Shown one piece after another: positions 11,207 to 22,659 of a DNA stretch of 64,000 nt. Each line of letters starts with the position of its first letter. Positions within the stretch are counted from its first letter, which is position 1. The DNA comes from an uncultured Mycoplasmataceae bacterium. Its GTDB lineage: Bacteria; Bacillota_I; Bacilli_A; Mycoplasmatales; Mycoplasmoidaceae. The notes beneath the pieces were generated by a model, which saw only the letters and a program-made list of their open reading frames with translations, was not told the origin of the DNA and made no database searches. Where the stretch lies: contig CANEON010000001.1 in assembly GCA_947429165.1 (NCBI GenBank), positions 62,001 to 126,000 on the forward strand, given 5' to 3'. Both the position numbers and the translations under genes were made by a program.

Positions 11207-12784
11207 TTAGAATATTGAGCTTCCAGGTAATGCAGTACCAATCATTAATAACGAGATACACAATACAACAATACCACCAATTAGGAATCAAGAAGATTTG
11301 TAGTATCTTGATAATGGAATGTCACAGATTTGTAAACAAATTACAAACGGACCAGCTGTAGGCATAGTTAAGTTAACTAAACCGTTTGCCATTGAGAATC
11401 CTAAAATTGATCCAGAAACTGTCATTCCTGTTCCATTAACAGCAGCAGCTCCTCCAGTTAATGCAGGACCAATTGTAGGGAATACACTACGTGCAAATCC
11501 AGACATCGAAGGAATGAAGACTGAGATTACAAAGAACAATGCAAACAACACAATTGCAAATGCAGCAGGTGGTAATGAAGTGGCTGTATTTTTAACCGCA
11601 TCAATCAATACTGATTGAATACCAGTTTCTGTTAATAAGATACTGAATCCGTTTGCAATAGCAACAATTAATGCTACACCAACAAATTCTTGTGCTCCTT
11701 CAATAACCGTATTGCCAAATTTCTTTTCACCTTGTCAGTTAATAATTGCAATAAAGAAAGTTGCAGCAAAGAATAAGAAAGCCATTTCAAATACAGATCA
11801 TGTACCAATAGGATCAATATTAGAAGTTATTTGGTGAGTAATTGGATCATAAGCTTGGCCTGCAATATAAGGAAAGTACTGAGCTAAAATACTTCCTAAT
11901 AATTGGAATCCATTCATACCAGTCATTGTATCTCATGGAATAGCACCAACAATTAACAATACAAATGTTAAACAGAAACAAACTAAAATAATTTTTCTTT
12001 TCTTAGTTAGTGGTGGAATAGCGTTTGCATCAAAAGAGAAACTTTCTAAATGTTTGTCTCTTTTGTCATAAACGATAGACTTTGTTGGATCTTTTTTAAT
12101 TCTCTTTGTATATCAAATAATGTATCCAATAATAAATGATGCCAATACAACAAGCGAAACAACACGTCAAAGTATACCTGTTGAAGACAACATAAATTGA
12201 ATGTCAGGGAAAATTTGAGCAATACCTTGATTTGCCGCATTAAATGCATTATCAATTAACACCGGGTTAATTGTTGAAGCTAAACATCCGATACCAGCAC
12301 CAAAGCAAATTACTAAGAAGGCTGTATATGAATCAAAACCAGCAGCCATTAATATAGGAATTAACAAGAAATAAAAAGGAATAGTTGCTTCACACATACC
12401 AAATGTGGTACCACAAAGCATAAATACAAGGAATAGAATAATGATTAACATTGTTTCTTTTCCTTTTAGTTTCAAGAAGATTGCACCAATACCTGCATCT
12501 AATGCTTTTGATTGGTTAACAACTTTTAAGAAAGCAGACATTAAGAATAAGAAAATAATTAATTCTGCTGAAGAAATAAATCCTTGAATAGGAGCAGTAA
12601 ATAATTCTAAGATACCAGCGGGGTGAAAAGTACCTGATGGATTAGCTCCTGTAGCTCAATATATTATTCAACTTGCAACTATTACTAGGAATAGCAAAGA
12701 AAATAGAATAGCAAATATGGATGGACTATATATTTTCCTTTTCTTTTTAAAGTCTTTTTTATCTTTATTTTTCTTACTGAACAT
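11207..12784 (-). CDS. YfcC/C4-dicarboxylate-type carrier (copy 1)
   Basis: Polytopic membrane protein of 525 residues with about 12 hydrophobic segments. Family marks are CGTTFGMCEATIPFYFLL, GAGIGCLASTINPVL, FIPSMSGFARSVFP and NGLVNLTMPTAGPF, the repeated re-entrant motifs of YfcC/DcuC-like carriers. Members have been linked to dicarboxylate or amino-acid exchange; the substrate here is unknown. It is divergent from the serine/threonine dehydratase gene, so uptake of serine, threonine or a related amino acid is a reasonable inference. Compare the copy at 48.8-50.6 kb. Confidence 0.8.
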
Positions 12785-12841
12785 TTCAATAATTAGTATA
12801 AACAAAAATATTAATATTTTTGTATTTTATTAATTTTTATA

Positions 12842-12869
12842 TTTATTTTAATATGTATATTAAAATAAA
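12842..12869. promoter_or_regulatory. 28-bp perfect palindrome between carrier and dehydratase genes
   Basis: Two 13-base arms TTTATTTTAATAT and ATATTAAAATAAA around a central GT, lying 20 bases before the dehydratase ATG and 58 bases from the carrier ATG. It contains only A and T in the arms. It could be an operator for both genes, a core promoter or an RNA hairpin in the leader. Confidence 0.5.
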
Positions 12870-12888
12870 ATAGAAAGGCTAAAAAATA

Positions 12889-14091
12889 ATGAAAAAAAAT
12901 AAGTATTTGATTTCACTTGACAGAATTAAAAAGTCATCACAAAAAATGAGCAAGATTCTTGCTCCTACTCCATGTGTGTTTGAATGATATTCATCAAACT
13001 TGACCGGATCTCAAATTTACATGAAACTTGAAAACATGAATATTGTTAAGTCTTTCAAGATTCGTGGTGCATTAAATGCAATTCTTAATTTAGATAAGAA
13101 AAAAGTTAAGGGTGTTATTACTGCCTCTGCAGGAAACCATGCACAAGGTGTTGCTTATTCAGCAACTAAAGCTGGTATTAAATCAATTATTGTAATGCCA
13201 AAATCTGCTCCAATGGCAAAGATCAATGCTACTAAAGGATTTGGTGGTACAGTAGTCGCAGATAAATGTAATACTTTTGATGAATGTAATGAATATGCTC
13301 AACAACAAGCTAAAGCATTAAACTACACTTTTGTTCCTCCGTTCGATTCAGAAGATGTAATTGCAGGACAAGCTACAATCGGTTTAGAAATGATGCAACA
13401 AGTTCCTAACCTTGACATGGTTATTGTTCAAATTGGTGGTGGTGGTTTAATTGCTGGTGTTGCTTCAGCAATTAAACAAATTAATCCTAGAGTCAAGATC
13501 ATCGGTGTTCAAGCTAAGAACTTCCCGGCAATGGTTAACTCATGAAAAACAAAGAAACTTCACGCTGAATCTGCGGGTGTTCCTACATTAGCAGATGGTA
13601 TGGCTGTTAAAATGCCTGGTAAGATTACTTACTCTGTAGTTAAAGATTTAGTTGACGGAATGGTTACAGTTACTGAAGATGAAATTGCTAATGCAATTGC
13701 ATTCTTACAAGAAAAAGGTAAGATTGTATCTGAAGGTGCTGGTGCGTGCGGTATGGCTGCGATCCTTGCTAAGAAAGTTAATGTTAAAGGAAAAAAGGTT
13801 GGTATCATCATTTCAGGTGGTAACATTGACCCCGATAAATTAACTTCAGTTACTGAATGTGCTTTAGAAGATCAAGGAAGAAAAGGTGTGTTCCACATTA
13901 AATTTAACAACGCTAAGGAAGCAGAAAAATTAATGGACATTGCTAAGAAGTGTGATGCTAAAATTTATTTTCCTTGTGGATGTGCTGCTTGCGCAAAATG
14001 TATGCCATTAAAAAAACCTTTAGTATTAAAGGCATACTTCCCAAGCAAAGCTTGCAAAACTAAATTTGGTAAAGCTTACAAATTTAATTAA
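12889..14091 (+). CDS. Serine/threonine ammonia-lyase (PLP) with cysteine-rich C-terminus
   Basis: Fold-type II PLP enzyme that deaminates threonine or serine to a 2-oxo acid. KSFKIRGALNA carries the PLP lysine, ASAGNHAQG is the substrate loop, and IGGGGLIAGV binds the PLP phosphate. It has 400 residues. The C-terminus has a short regulatory-like part (GVFHIKFNNAKEAEKLMDIA) and then a tail with CGCAACAKCM plus a further Cys, not the usual ACT pair. Pyruvate from serine could feed acetyl-CoA and pta. An AGAAAGG site precedes the ATG. Substrate choice between Ser and Thr is not settled. Confidence 0.88.
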
Positions 14092-14791
14092 TTTGTTTTC
14101 TTACTTCGCTTAATAGAATTCCAGTTGAAACTGAAACGTTAAAAGATTGGACATTCCCAAACATTCTGATTTTAATTAAGAAATCAGAATTTTTTATTAC
14201 TATTGGACTAATCCCTGAATTTTCATTTCCAACAACAATAACAGACTTGTTATCATATTCAACTTTTGAATAGTCTTGAGACTTATCATCTAAACAAGAT
14301 GAATAAATTCAGAACCCGTGTTCTTTTAATAAATTAATTTCATTAACTAAATTAGTTACTTTAAATAAATTTAAAGTATTAATAGCACCCATACTTGTTT
14401 TAGCGACTAACTCATTTAGTTGAACTTGATTATTCTTCTTATATATAACTCCATCTACTCCAAATCCTTCAGCTGTTCTTAATATTGCACCAAAGTTTTG
14501 TGGGTCTTCAATACTATCAATCATTAAAAACAATAAATTCTTTTTGTCTTTATTTTGATTAAGGAAATCTTTAAGGGAGATTTCTTTTTTATCATTTAAT
14601 TCAATAGCAACATTTTGATGATTTAACTTTTTATCAAATCTGTTAAAAAAAGAAGGAGATTTAAGAATCTCAAATTTAATTCTTTGTTTTTTTAAAAAAG
14701 TTAAAACATCATTTGTAGGTTTATATAAATAAACCTTTTTAATGTTTTGTGTTGCGTTATCAAATAAAGATTTTTTACCAAATAAAAACAT
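14084..14791 (-). CDS. rlmB: TrmH/SpoU-family RNA 2'-O-methyltransferase (RlmB-like)
   Basis: SPOUT methyltransferase, probably of 23S rRNA G2251. Motif 1 is IDSIEDPQNFGAILRTAEGF, motif 2 VVGNENSGIS, and motif 3 MFGNVQSFNVSVSTGILL. It has 235 residues, with a short N-terminal substrate-binding domain. The ATG at 14791 lies one base after the cysS stop; the pairing with cysS is common in Firmicutes. Its stop overlaps the convergent dehydratase gene by 8 bases. It could instead modify tRNA, as for other SpoU proteins. Confidence 0.88.
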
Positions 14792-14792
14792 T

Positions 14793-16097
14793 TTAAATTA
14801 TTCCTTTATCTTTAAATTCTTGACGAATCTTGTCAGCAACATCGTATTGCTTAGATTTGATTGCTTCTTTTCATTTATTAATTAATTGAGCGTTTTGTTC
14901 TGTAAGAACGTTTTCGTGCTTTAAACCTAAAATATCAAACTCATTATATATAGATGAAATTAGTTTATTAACTTTGTCAAAATCTTTTTTTGAAAAGAAA
15001 GTTCTTAAAGATTTAACATCTGATCAAATCGCTTTAATTGCGTTTGGAAAATTTAAGTCATCTTCTAAAGCATTGACAAATTCAATGTTAATTTCCTTAT
15101 TATTAATTTTTGTTTCAATGCCTTTTATTGATAAATCAATAATTGTTTGATTAATTGTTTTAATTAATTTGTTAAATTCGTCATTCAATTGAACAAAGAA
15201 ATCTTTCGAAAAATTAATTGGGTTCTCGTATTGTGTTTGGTACATAAATCAACGAATAACATTTGGTTGATATTCCTTTAATAAGTCTTTAACTAAAATA
15301 AAGTTGCCTAATGACTTAGCCATCTTTTCGTTGTTAACTCTTATGTGTCCAATGTGCATTCATATTTTTGCAATGTTTGTATTGCTTATAGCAATATTCT
15401 GTGCATTTTCGTTTTCGTGGTGGGGAAATTTAAGATCAATACCTCCACCGTGAATTTCTACTTGCTTACCAAAAAATTTATTTATTAAACAAGCACATTC
15501 GGTGTGCCATCCCGGTCTACCTTTTGATCATGGTGAATCTCAGTTAATACCTTCACTTGTTTGTTTTCATAAAGCAAAATCAAATTCATTCTTTTTGTTT
15601 TTACTTAATTCTTTTCTCACGCCTGTTTTTAATTGCTCTATGTTTTGCTTTGACAAGCATCCGTAATCTTTAATAGAGGCAACATCAAAATAAACATCAC
15701 CGCCAGAAACATAAGCGTGTTTAGAGTCAATAAGTTTTTGAATATAAGCAATTAAGTCTTGCATATTCTCAGAAACTTTTGGCATTGTCATTTCCTTAAT
15801 ATTTAAGGATTGAAGAATATATAAATATTCTTGAAAATATTTTTTAGAAAATTCTAACTCGTTAACGCCTTGAACTTTTGCTGCATTAATTATTTTGTCG
15901 TCTATATCAGTAATGTTATGAACAAATTTAACTTCTTTTCCTAATAAAATAGATAAACGATTAAGAACATCAAAAGTAATAATTGGTCTAATGTTTCCTA
16001 TATGAACATCGTTATAAACAGTTGGACCACAACAATACATTGTTATAGGTTCAACAACATCTATTTTTTTGTTAGATAAAGAATCATATAGTTTCAT
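14793..16097 (-). CDS. cysS: Cysteinyl-tRNA synthetase
   Basis: Class I synthetase of 434 residues. [15 protein letters not shown] includes a zinc-ligand Cys and the HIGH-type motif. [15 protein letters not shown] and KMAKSLGN (KMSKS) complete the set. I start at the ATG at 16097, 2 bases after the ligA stop and preceded by GAGAATA; an upstream in-frame start at 16109 would lie within ligA. Confidence 0.96.
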
Positions 16098-16099
16098 AA

Positions 16100-18118
16100 T
16101 TATTCTCAAATCTTCTCTTTAATTATAGTAATACCAAGTTTGTTGGCTTTTTGTTGTTTGCTTCCGCCATTCTCACCAACAATCAAAAAATCAGTAGTTG
16201 CATTAACAGATTCTGAAACATATGCATCATATTTAATTTCTAATAATCTTTTAATTTCACTTCGTGGAATATCAAAGCTTCCTGTAATACAGAATTTTTT
16301 CTGATAGTAAGGAGATGATTTATTTTCCTCTGACACGGAAACTTTTGAAATGTAATTCATATTTACACCAAAATTTTTTAAATCATTTATTAGTTGGATA
16401 TTATTTTCGTTTTTAAAATAATCAATTATTGAAACACCAACGGTTTCTCCGATGTCTGTAATCTTTTGTAGATCCATCATTGAAGCATTCATTAAATTAT
16501 CCATTGTGTTGAAATGTTTTGCTAATGCTTTAGATGTTGTTTCGCCAACATGTCTAATTCCTAAAGCAAATAATAATTTTTCAAGAGAGTTTGATTTTGA
16601 ATTATTAATATTTAAAACAATCTTATCAAACATCTTTTGTTTAATTTTTAAATCTGATTGAAGAATAATATCTTTCTTTTGTTCGAATCTATAAATATCT
16701 TGAATAGACAAAACAAGTTTTGTATCATACAATTTTTGTAAGTTCTTTTCAGATAATTCCTCAATATTCATTGCTTTCTTTTCACAGAAGTGAATCATTG
16801 ATTGTAATATTCTTGATGGACAAGAAGTATTTGTACAATATTGATCTACTTCTCCTTCTTGTTGTTCTAACAAAGATCCACATACAGGACAAGTGATGAT
16901 AGGTTTAAATTTAGGTAATTCTTCTTTTCTTAATGAAGTAACTGGGCCTAATACTTTTGGAATGATTTCACCAGCTTTAAAGACTTGTACAACGTCACCA
17001 ACTCTAATATTTTTTTCAATTATGTAATCAGCATTGTGAAGTGTAGCATTAGAAACTATAGACCCAGATAATTCAACTGGTTCTAATTCTGCAACATATG
17101 TAATTCTTCCAGTTCTACCTACAGTAGATTTGATTCCGTTTAATTTAGTCTTGACAATTTCTGGCGGGAATTTATAAGCAACTGCTCATTTAGGAAACTT
17201 AGATGTTCTTCCGATGATATCATACAATTCCATTTCATTTAATTTAATTACCATTCCATCAATTGGAAATTTCATTTCGCTACGGTGCTCAGTCATTTGC
17301 TTAATGAAATCAATAACTTCGTTAATGTCTTTGCAAACTTTATTTTCTATAGCGGTTCTAAAACCAATTTGTTTCAAGTTTTTTAAAACATCTGATTGTT
17401 TGTTAATATTTAACTCTTTTAAATTATTTGGATTTGGTAAATAATAAGCAATCATTTCAAGGTTTCTTTTTGCCGTCAAAGAACTATCTAGATTTCTTAA
17501 AGAACCAGCTGCAGCGTTTCTTGGGTTTGAAAATTTCTTTTCTTCGTCATCAATCTTAGAATTAATGTTTTCAAATTCTTTAAATGACATAAAAACTTCA
17601 CCACGTGCTTCTAATTCTTCAATAGAAGAATTTATATTTAGTGGAATCGATCTAATTGTTTTTGCATTTACAGTTACGTCTTCACCATATTCACCATCAC
17701 CCCTAGTGAGAGCTTGAACTAGCTTGCCATTCTTATAGTGTAACGATATACTTAATCCATCAATTTTTGGTTCAACTGTATATGAGTAGGAAATATTTTT
17801 ATCAAAACTAACTAATGCTTTCTTAATATCATTATCAAATTTTAAAATTTCTTCATAACTGAATACATCAGAAAGTGAAAGCATTGGAAAGTTGTGCTTA
17901 AACTTTTCAAACTTACTAATTACGGTTCCACCTACTCTCTTTGTTGGAGAATCATCGGTTACATATTGTGGATATTTTTCTTCTAGAGCAATTAGTTCGT
18001 TCATTGCCATATCATATTCAACATCAGAAACTAATGGGTTATCAAGTGCATAGTAATGATATTCCCATTTTTTAAGATTAGATTTTAATTTATTTATTTG
18101 CTCTAATATTTTGTCCAT
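16100..18118 (-). CDS. ligA: NAD-dependent DNA ligase LigA
   Basis: Seals nicks in replication and repair. The order is Ia and adenylation domain with the KxDG active site (VEPKIDGLSIS, about residue 119), OB fold, four-cysteine zinc finger (CPVCGSLL ... CTNTSC), HhH region, and C-terminal BRCT domain (CITGSFDIPRSE). It has 672 residues, standard length, and uses several TGA codons. It is followed by cysS after 2 bases and preceded by a membrane-protein gene. Confidence 0.97.
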
Positions 18119-18127
18119 ATTAATATA

Positions 18128-19660
18128 TTAATTATTATTAATAATTACTTTTTTATTGATGTTTTTTTTAGTAAATAAATCGTAATTGAAAAGAGCAGGA
18201 GAAACTAATAAATAATTTATTTCCGAAAGATTTTCATTAAAATTTGAAAACATAGATTGCATGATTTGCATTGCTAACGGATTAACAAATAGAACCAACA
18301 TGAAAACATAATAAACAAACGAATCACTATATAGTTTGTTTTTTTTAGTTGCGAACATATAGATAAGTCACGAGATAACACAAACAACATAAAAAACCCA
18401 TAAAACTATGTTCATAATTCAAACGGTTTTATCAGTCAAAGAATAAGTTCAAATGTAGTTGTATCTATATAGATAAAAATCAATTGATTCACCATAGTTA
18501 ACAATTGAATATATAGAAACAAAATATATAGTGGCTCCGATTATAAAATATATAACTTTGATACTTTCGTTAAGGATTAAAGAAGCTTTTGAGTATGCTT
18601 TGTAAAAAAGAGTTTTATTTTTTTGAATAACGTGGAAACCAAAAAATAAAACTATTAGAACATCATAAATAATTCATCAAATTTCTGCTTCCAAAATAAA
18701 GAAAGTGTTTATTATTTGTAACGCAAGAATTAAAACTATCCCAACAAATAAATCAAATGTGTTTCTCTTATGAATTCCATAATAAAATACAGCAAACATG
18801 CCCAAACAGAAAGAGAACAAAGCTCCATCTTGGTTAAATGATGTAAATGAAAATAATGATAATCAGATGAAATAGATATTTCAATCATTATTAAAATCAT
18901 CAATCATAAACATTGCATATCAAAAATAAATTAGTAAAACACCAATTCAACACTTACCTAATATCGAACTTTCAGAGTTTGAAAAATTTAAAAATAAGAA
19001 TATTAATTCAAACACAACTAATAAAACAGTTTTACTAATCGTAATATTTTTACTCTTAATAAAAATTGCTGTTAGACCAAGCGAAACACACAAAGCATAT
19101 AGAATTGAATAACTATATTGAAAAAATATTTCAGCATCTTTCTTTTCGGAAATAGTGAAAAGCGTTTTAAATATTGCTGTAAAAATATTTAATGATGAAA
19201 AGTTGTTATTAATTTCTGGTAAATTGATTGTTTTATAAATATCAAAATCTTCTATTTTTAAATATTCTAATAGTGATTGTCCATAAGAAGAAACAATACG
19301 ATCAACAGGAATTAACGAATTAAACACAACCGAGAAGACAATAGCCGTTAGAAATGTTAATAATAAAAATAAATTTGATTTGTCTTTAATGTTATTAAAG
19401 AAATACTTGTAATTTAATCCGTATCAAATTAAACACAACAATTGCGTTATTCCTATAAAGTAATAGAAATAAATAATTTTTGCATGCATTAAATACATGA
19501 AAATGAATACTAATTGATAAACCCCGAAGAAAAATAAAATTCCTGTAAAATAAGCAAAATACTTGTTTACACAAATTTTAGATTTTTTTAACAAATTACC
19601 TATGCAAAATCCGTTCAAACAAAAAAAGAATGGAATAATGAAAATAGCAAGATAAACCAT
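18128..19660 (-). CDS. Polytopic membrane protein of unknown function
   Basis: 510 residues, mostly hydrophobic, with about 12 predicted membrane segments. The first segment starts at residue 2 (MVYLAIFIIPFFFC). The only long soluble loop is at about residues 115-165 (YGQSLLEYLKIEDFDIYKT...), and the C-terminus is charged and Asn/Lys-rich. I find no family motif. It looks like the polytopic glycosyltransferase-like or O-antigen-type proteins, but that is only a resemblance of layout. It sits 29 bases downstream of dxs and 9 bases before ligA, within one leftward transcript. Confidence 0.75.
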
Positions 19661-19689
19661 ATTAAATATTATATTTAATATGGTTATTT

Positions 19690-21438
19690 CTATATATGTT
19701 TTCTAATATCTTCTATTATTAGTTCTGGTTTTAAGTGGTTTGCTTTCAAAACTTCCTCTAAATTAAAACGATCTAAAAATTCTTTGTTTAAACCGTAATT
19801 TAAAACCTTGATATTTGACCCACCAAAATATCTTGAAATCTTTTCTCCAAAACCACCGTCGATTACACCATCTTCAATAGTAATAATTAACTTGTGATTC
19901 TTTTTTAAAGAATCAAGAGTTTTAGGATCGTATCCTGTTAAAAAGTATGGATTAATCAATGTTGGTTTTGTTTTGAATTTCTTTTGATATAGTATTGCTG
20001 TTTGTTGCGCCAAGTTATACATACTTCCCGCACCAATAATTGCTACTTTTGAACCTTTTTGTGTAACTTCATATTGGTTTGTTTTACTAAAATCTTTGGT
20101 ACATTTATTAGATGAAATAATTGGTCCACCAGGAGCCCTTACAACAACTGGGTGTTGTTTTTGATTTACAGCATAATCAATAGCAGAAATAAATTCTTGT
20201 TTTGTTGTTGGAGCAATATAAACAAGATTTGGAATATTGCACAGTAAAGGGATGTCAAAGAATCCTAAGTGAGTCATATCTCTTAATGAATAAACACCAT
20301 TAAACATACAAGCAATAGCTACTGGAGAATTGTTTAAACAAATATCTTGTGATATCTGATCATACGCTCTTTGAATAAATGTTGAATTAATTGTTCATAA
20401 CGGTTTTGCCCCATTTGTTGCCGCTCCACCAGCAGCTGCAGCAGCAGTTTGTTCAGCAATACCAACATCAATAAATTGTTTTCCTAATTGCTCTCTAGTT
20501 TTTTTATCTAAACCTGCAGACCCTGGTGTAGCACTAGTAATAACTAAAAAGTCTTTGTCCTTTTTAGCTTTATTTAAAATGTAATTTTTAATTACATTTG
20601 AATATGTTTCATTAGGAATGTTTTTAAGTTCACCGGTTTGTGGATTAAAAGGCATCTTGTAGTGTCAAGATTCTTTATCTTTTTCAGCATAAGGTAATCC
20701 TTTACCTTTGGTTGTACATATATGAACAACAACTGGTTTCGAAGATTTACTTGCTTGTTTAAAAATATTAATAAGACTATTTATGTTGTTACCGTCTTTT
20801 GTAAAAAGGTAGTTATATCCCATTGATTTAAAAATATTATTTTGAGATTTTCCGTTTGTGTTTCTTAATATTTTTAAACTATTGTAAAGACCTCCGTGGT
20901 CTTCTGCCATACACATGTTATTGTCATTTAAAACAATAATGAATTTGCTATTTAATTCATGTGCTGCATTCAATCCTTCTAATGCTTCACCACCAGAAAG
21001 TGACCCATCTCCAATAAATGCAATAACGTTATATTTTTGTTTTTTTAAATCTCTTGCTTTGGCAACGCCAATAGCTAAACTAATTGATGTGGAAGTATGT
21101 CCAATAGCAAACATGTCATATTTGCTTTCATATGGATTTGTATATCCTGAGACTTTATTAAAGTCTTTATCATTTAAAAATCCATATGCTCTTCCTGTTA
21201 ATAATTTGTGAGGGTAAGATTGGTGAGATACATCAAAAATTATTTTGTCAGTTGGGCAATTAAATACATAGTGTAATGCTATTGTAGCTTCAACAGAACC
21301 AAAATTTGGTCCAACGTGTCCGCCAATTTTACTAACTCTATTTAAAAGCGCAGCTCTCATTTCGTTAGCTAATTTCGGAAGGTTTTTTAAAGGAATTTTT
21401 TTTACGTCTTTTGGTGTTTTTATTTTTTCTAACATCAT
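19690..21438 (-). CDS. dxs: 1-deoxy-D-xylulose-5-phosphate synthase-like thiamine enzyme
   Basis: Thiamine-diphosphate enzyme that condenses pyruvate and glyceraldehyde 3-phosphate. Features are GGHVGPNFGSVEATIALHYV, the ThDP motif GDGSLSGGEALEGL...NDN, VGIAEQTA (catalytic Glu) and a transketolase C-terminal domain. It has 582 residues, shorter than the usual 620. Its DXS-type order sets it apart from the PDH E1. No other MEP-pathway gene is in the window; DXP also feeds thiamine and pyridoxal synthesis, so its role is open. ATG codons at 21438 and 21435 are both possible. Confidence 0.85.
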
Positions 21439-21471
21439 ACTTCTAATTATAAAGTTTTTATATTAATATAA

Positions 21472-21500
21472 AAAAATAGCGCTAATCAGGCGCTATTTTT
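21472..21500 (-). terminator. Strong terminator after the glpQ-like gene
   Basis: Perfect 9-bp stem AAATAGCGC/GCGCTATTT at 21474-21498 with a 7-base loop. On the minus strand it is followed by Ts; the reverse side also ends in Ts, so it could work both ways. Confidence 0.85.
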
Positions 21501-21512
21501 ATTTTGCAATTC

Positions 21513-22457
21513 TTAAAGAATTCAATCTGTTGTAATGTAGTCTACACCTATTGCATCTAATGCTTTAGCACGATCCAATGTATTAACTGTCCATACATTT
21601 ACTTCTAAATTTTTATTATGGAAGTATTCAACAAAATCTGAATTAATATATGTTCCTCAATCTAATGTTGAAGGAGATAATGCATCTCCTACATCTATAT
21701 TTCACCCTTGATCAGCAATTCATTTTCATGAACCTCATTCAGGGCCTTTTGATGAATCGGTATTTAGACTAGGATCAAATAGCTGTTGCATTTTTTCTTT
21801 TGGTAAATTGATACTTGGGGTAAAACTTCCATTGGCAATGTGATCAAGTAAATCGTTGTCAAATGAAATTAAAATATAATTTCCATCTTTTACTATTTTG
21901 TTTATTAGATTATTTAATTCTTGAATCGCATTATCTGTTCAAATTCCATTTTTGTCAGCGGTTCATTTTACAGTATCTTTTAATTCGATAACTGCAGTTT
22001 TTTTATACTTTACACATACATTTAGATATTCTTCTAATGTAGGTAGTTTATATTTGTTAATTGCAGAATTGTGATCAAAAGAACCTGGATTTTCTCTTGG
22101 ATAATTTGCTGAAGCGTGTAATGTATAGCTTGCAGCTACATCGCTATCAACTTCTGCAACACTAGCAAACGGATCTTCATAAAATGGATATTCGTCATGT
22201 ACAACATATAATTCATTTGCTGTTGCGTTAGGTTAAACATCACATTCAATTGCTGAATAATAATCTGATTGACCAGCCACTTCAAATGAAGCAATTGTGT
22301 TTTCAAATACGTTTGCATTAGATGGACAACCTCTATGCCCAACTACTTTAGCATTAAATTTTGTATAGTTACTACAACTTGTTGCATTCATTGAAATAGA
22401 TGCGCATAATCCAATGGCACCTAATGTTGATAAAAGTATTTTGTAAGTTTTTCTCAT
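21513..22457 (-). pseudogene. Glycerophosphodiester phosphodiesterase lipoprotein, broken by an in-frame TAA
   Basis: Reading straight through gives 315 codons with one TAA at 22233-22235 (codon 75). I checked every codon and the frame is otherwise intact. Before the stop are a lipoprotein signal (ISMNATSCS) and KVVGHRGCPSNANVFENTIASFE, the GDPD HRG motif, and AIECDV. After it come YVVHDEY (catalytic His), AVIELKD and a final INVWTVNT-like block (VNVWTVNTLDRAKALDAIGVD). GlpQ-type enzymes give glycerol 3-phosphate from deacylated lipids. The TAA sits where families usually have a variable residue, one base from Trp TGA. Without suppression only 74 residues are made. Confidence 0.85.
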
Positions 22458-22504
22458 AATTTTCCTTCTCTATACTTTTAGTTAAAACACTTTTTTGTCA
22501 AAAA

Positions 22505-22545
22505 AAATAAAAAAATAAAAAGCATTAAGATACTCTTAATGCTAA
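22505..22545 (-). terminator. Terminator after tRNA-Gly / ptsI
   Basis: Perfect 10-bp stem AGCATTAAGA/TCTTAATGCT at 22521-22543 with loop TAC. On the minus strand a long T-rich run follows. It ends the ptsI-tRNA unit. Confidence 0.9.
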
Positions 22546-22564
22546 TTTTTCTATTTGATTTTAA

Positions 22565-22638
22565 TGGAGCAGATGACGAGAATCGAACTCGCGTTTTGAC
22601 CTTGGCAAGGTCACATTCTACCATTGAACTACATCTGC
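22565..22638 (-). tRNA. tRNA-Gly (anticodon GCC)
   Basis: 74 bases with encoded CCA. The acceptor arm is GCAGATG/CATCTGC. The D arm is TAGTTCAATGGTAGA, the anticodon loop is TTGCCAA with GCC at 22604-22606, and the T arm has GTTCGATTC. It starts 21 bases after the ptsI stop with a shared terminator, so it is probably cut from the ptsI transcript. Confidence 0.97.
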
Positions 22639-22659
22639 ACAAGTAAGATATTATTAATT

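Noticed and set aside
13000-13545. Two separate dehydratase fragments
   Set aside because: The breaks are TGA codons read as Trp; the gene is one 400-residue frame.
21513-22232. Frameshift in the GlpQ-like gene
   Set aside because: A first count suggested a frame change; a codon-by-codon check showed one frame with only the TAA.
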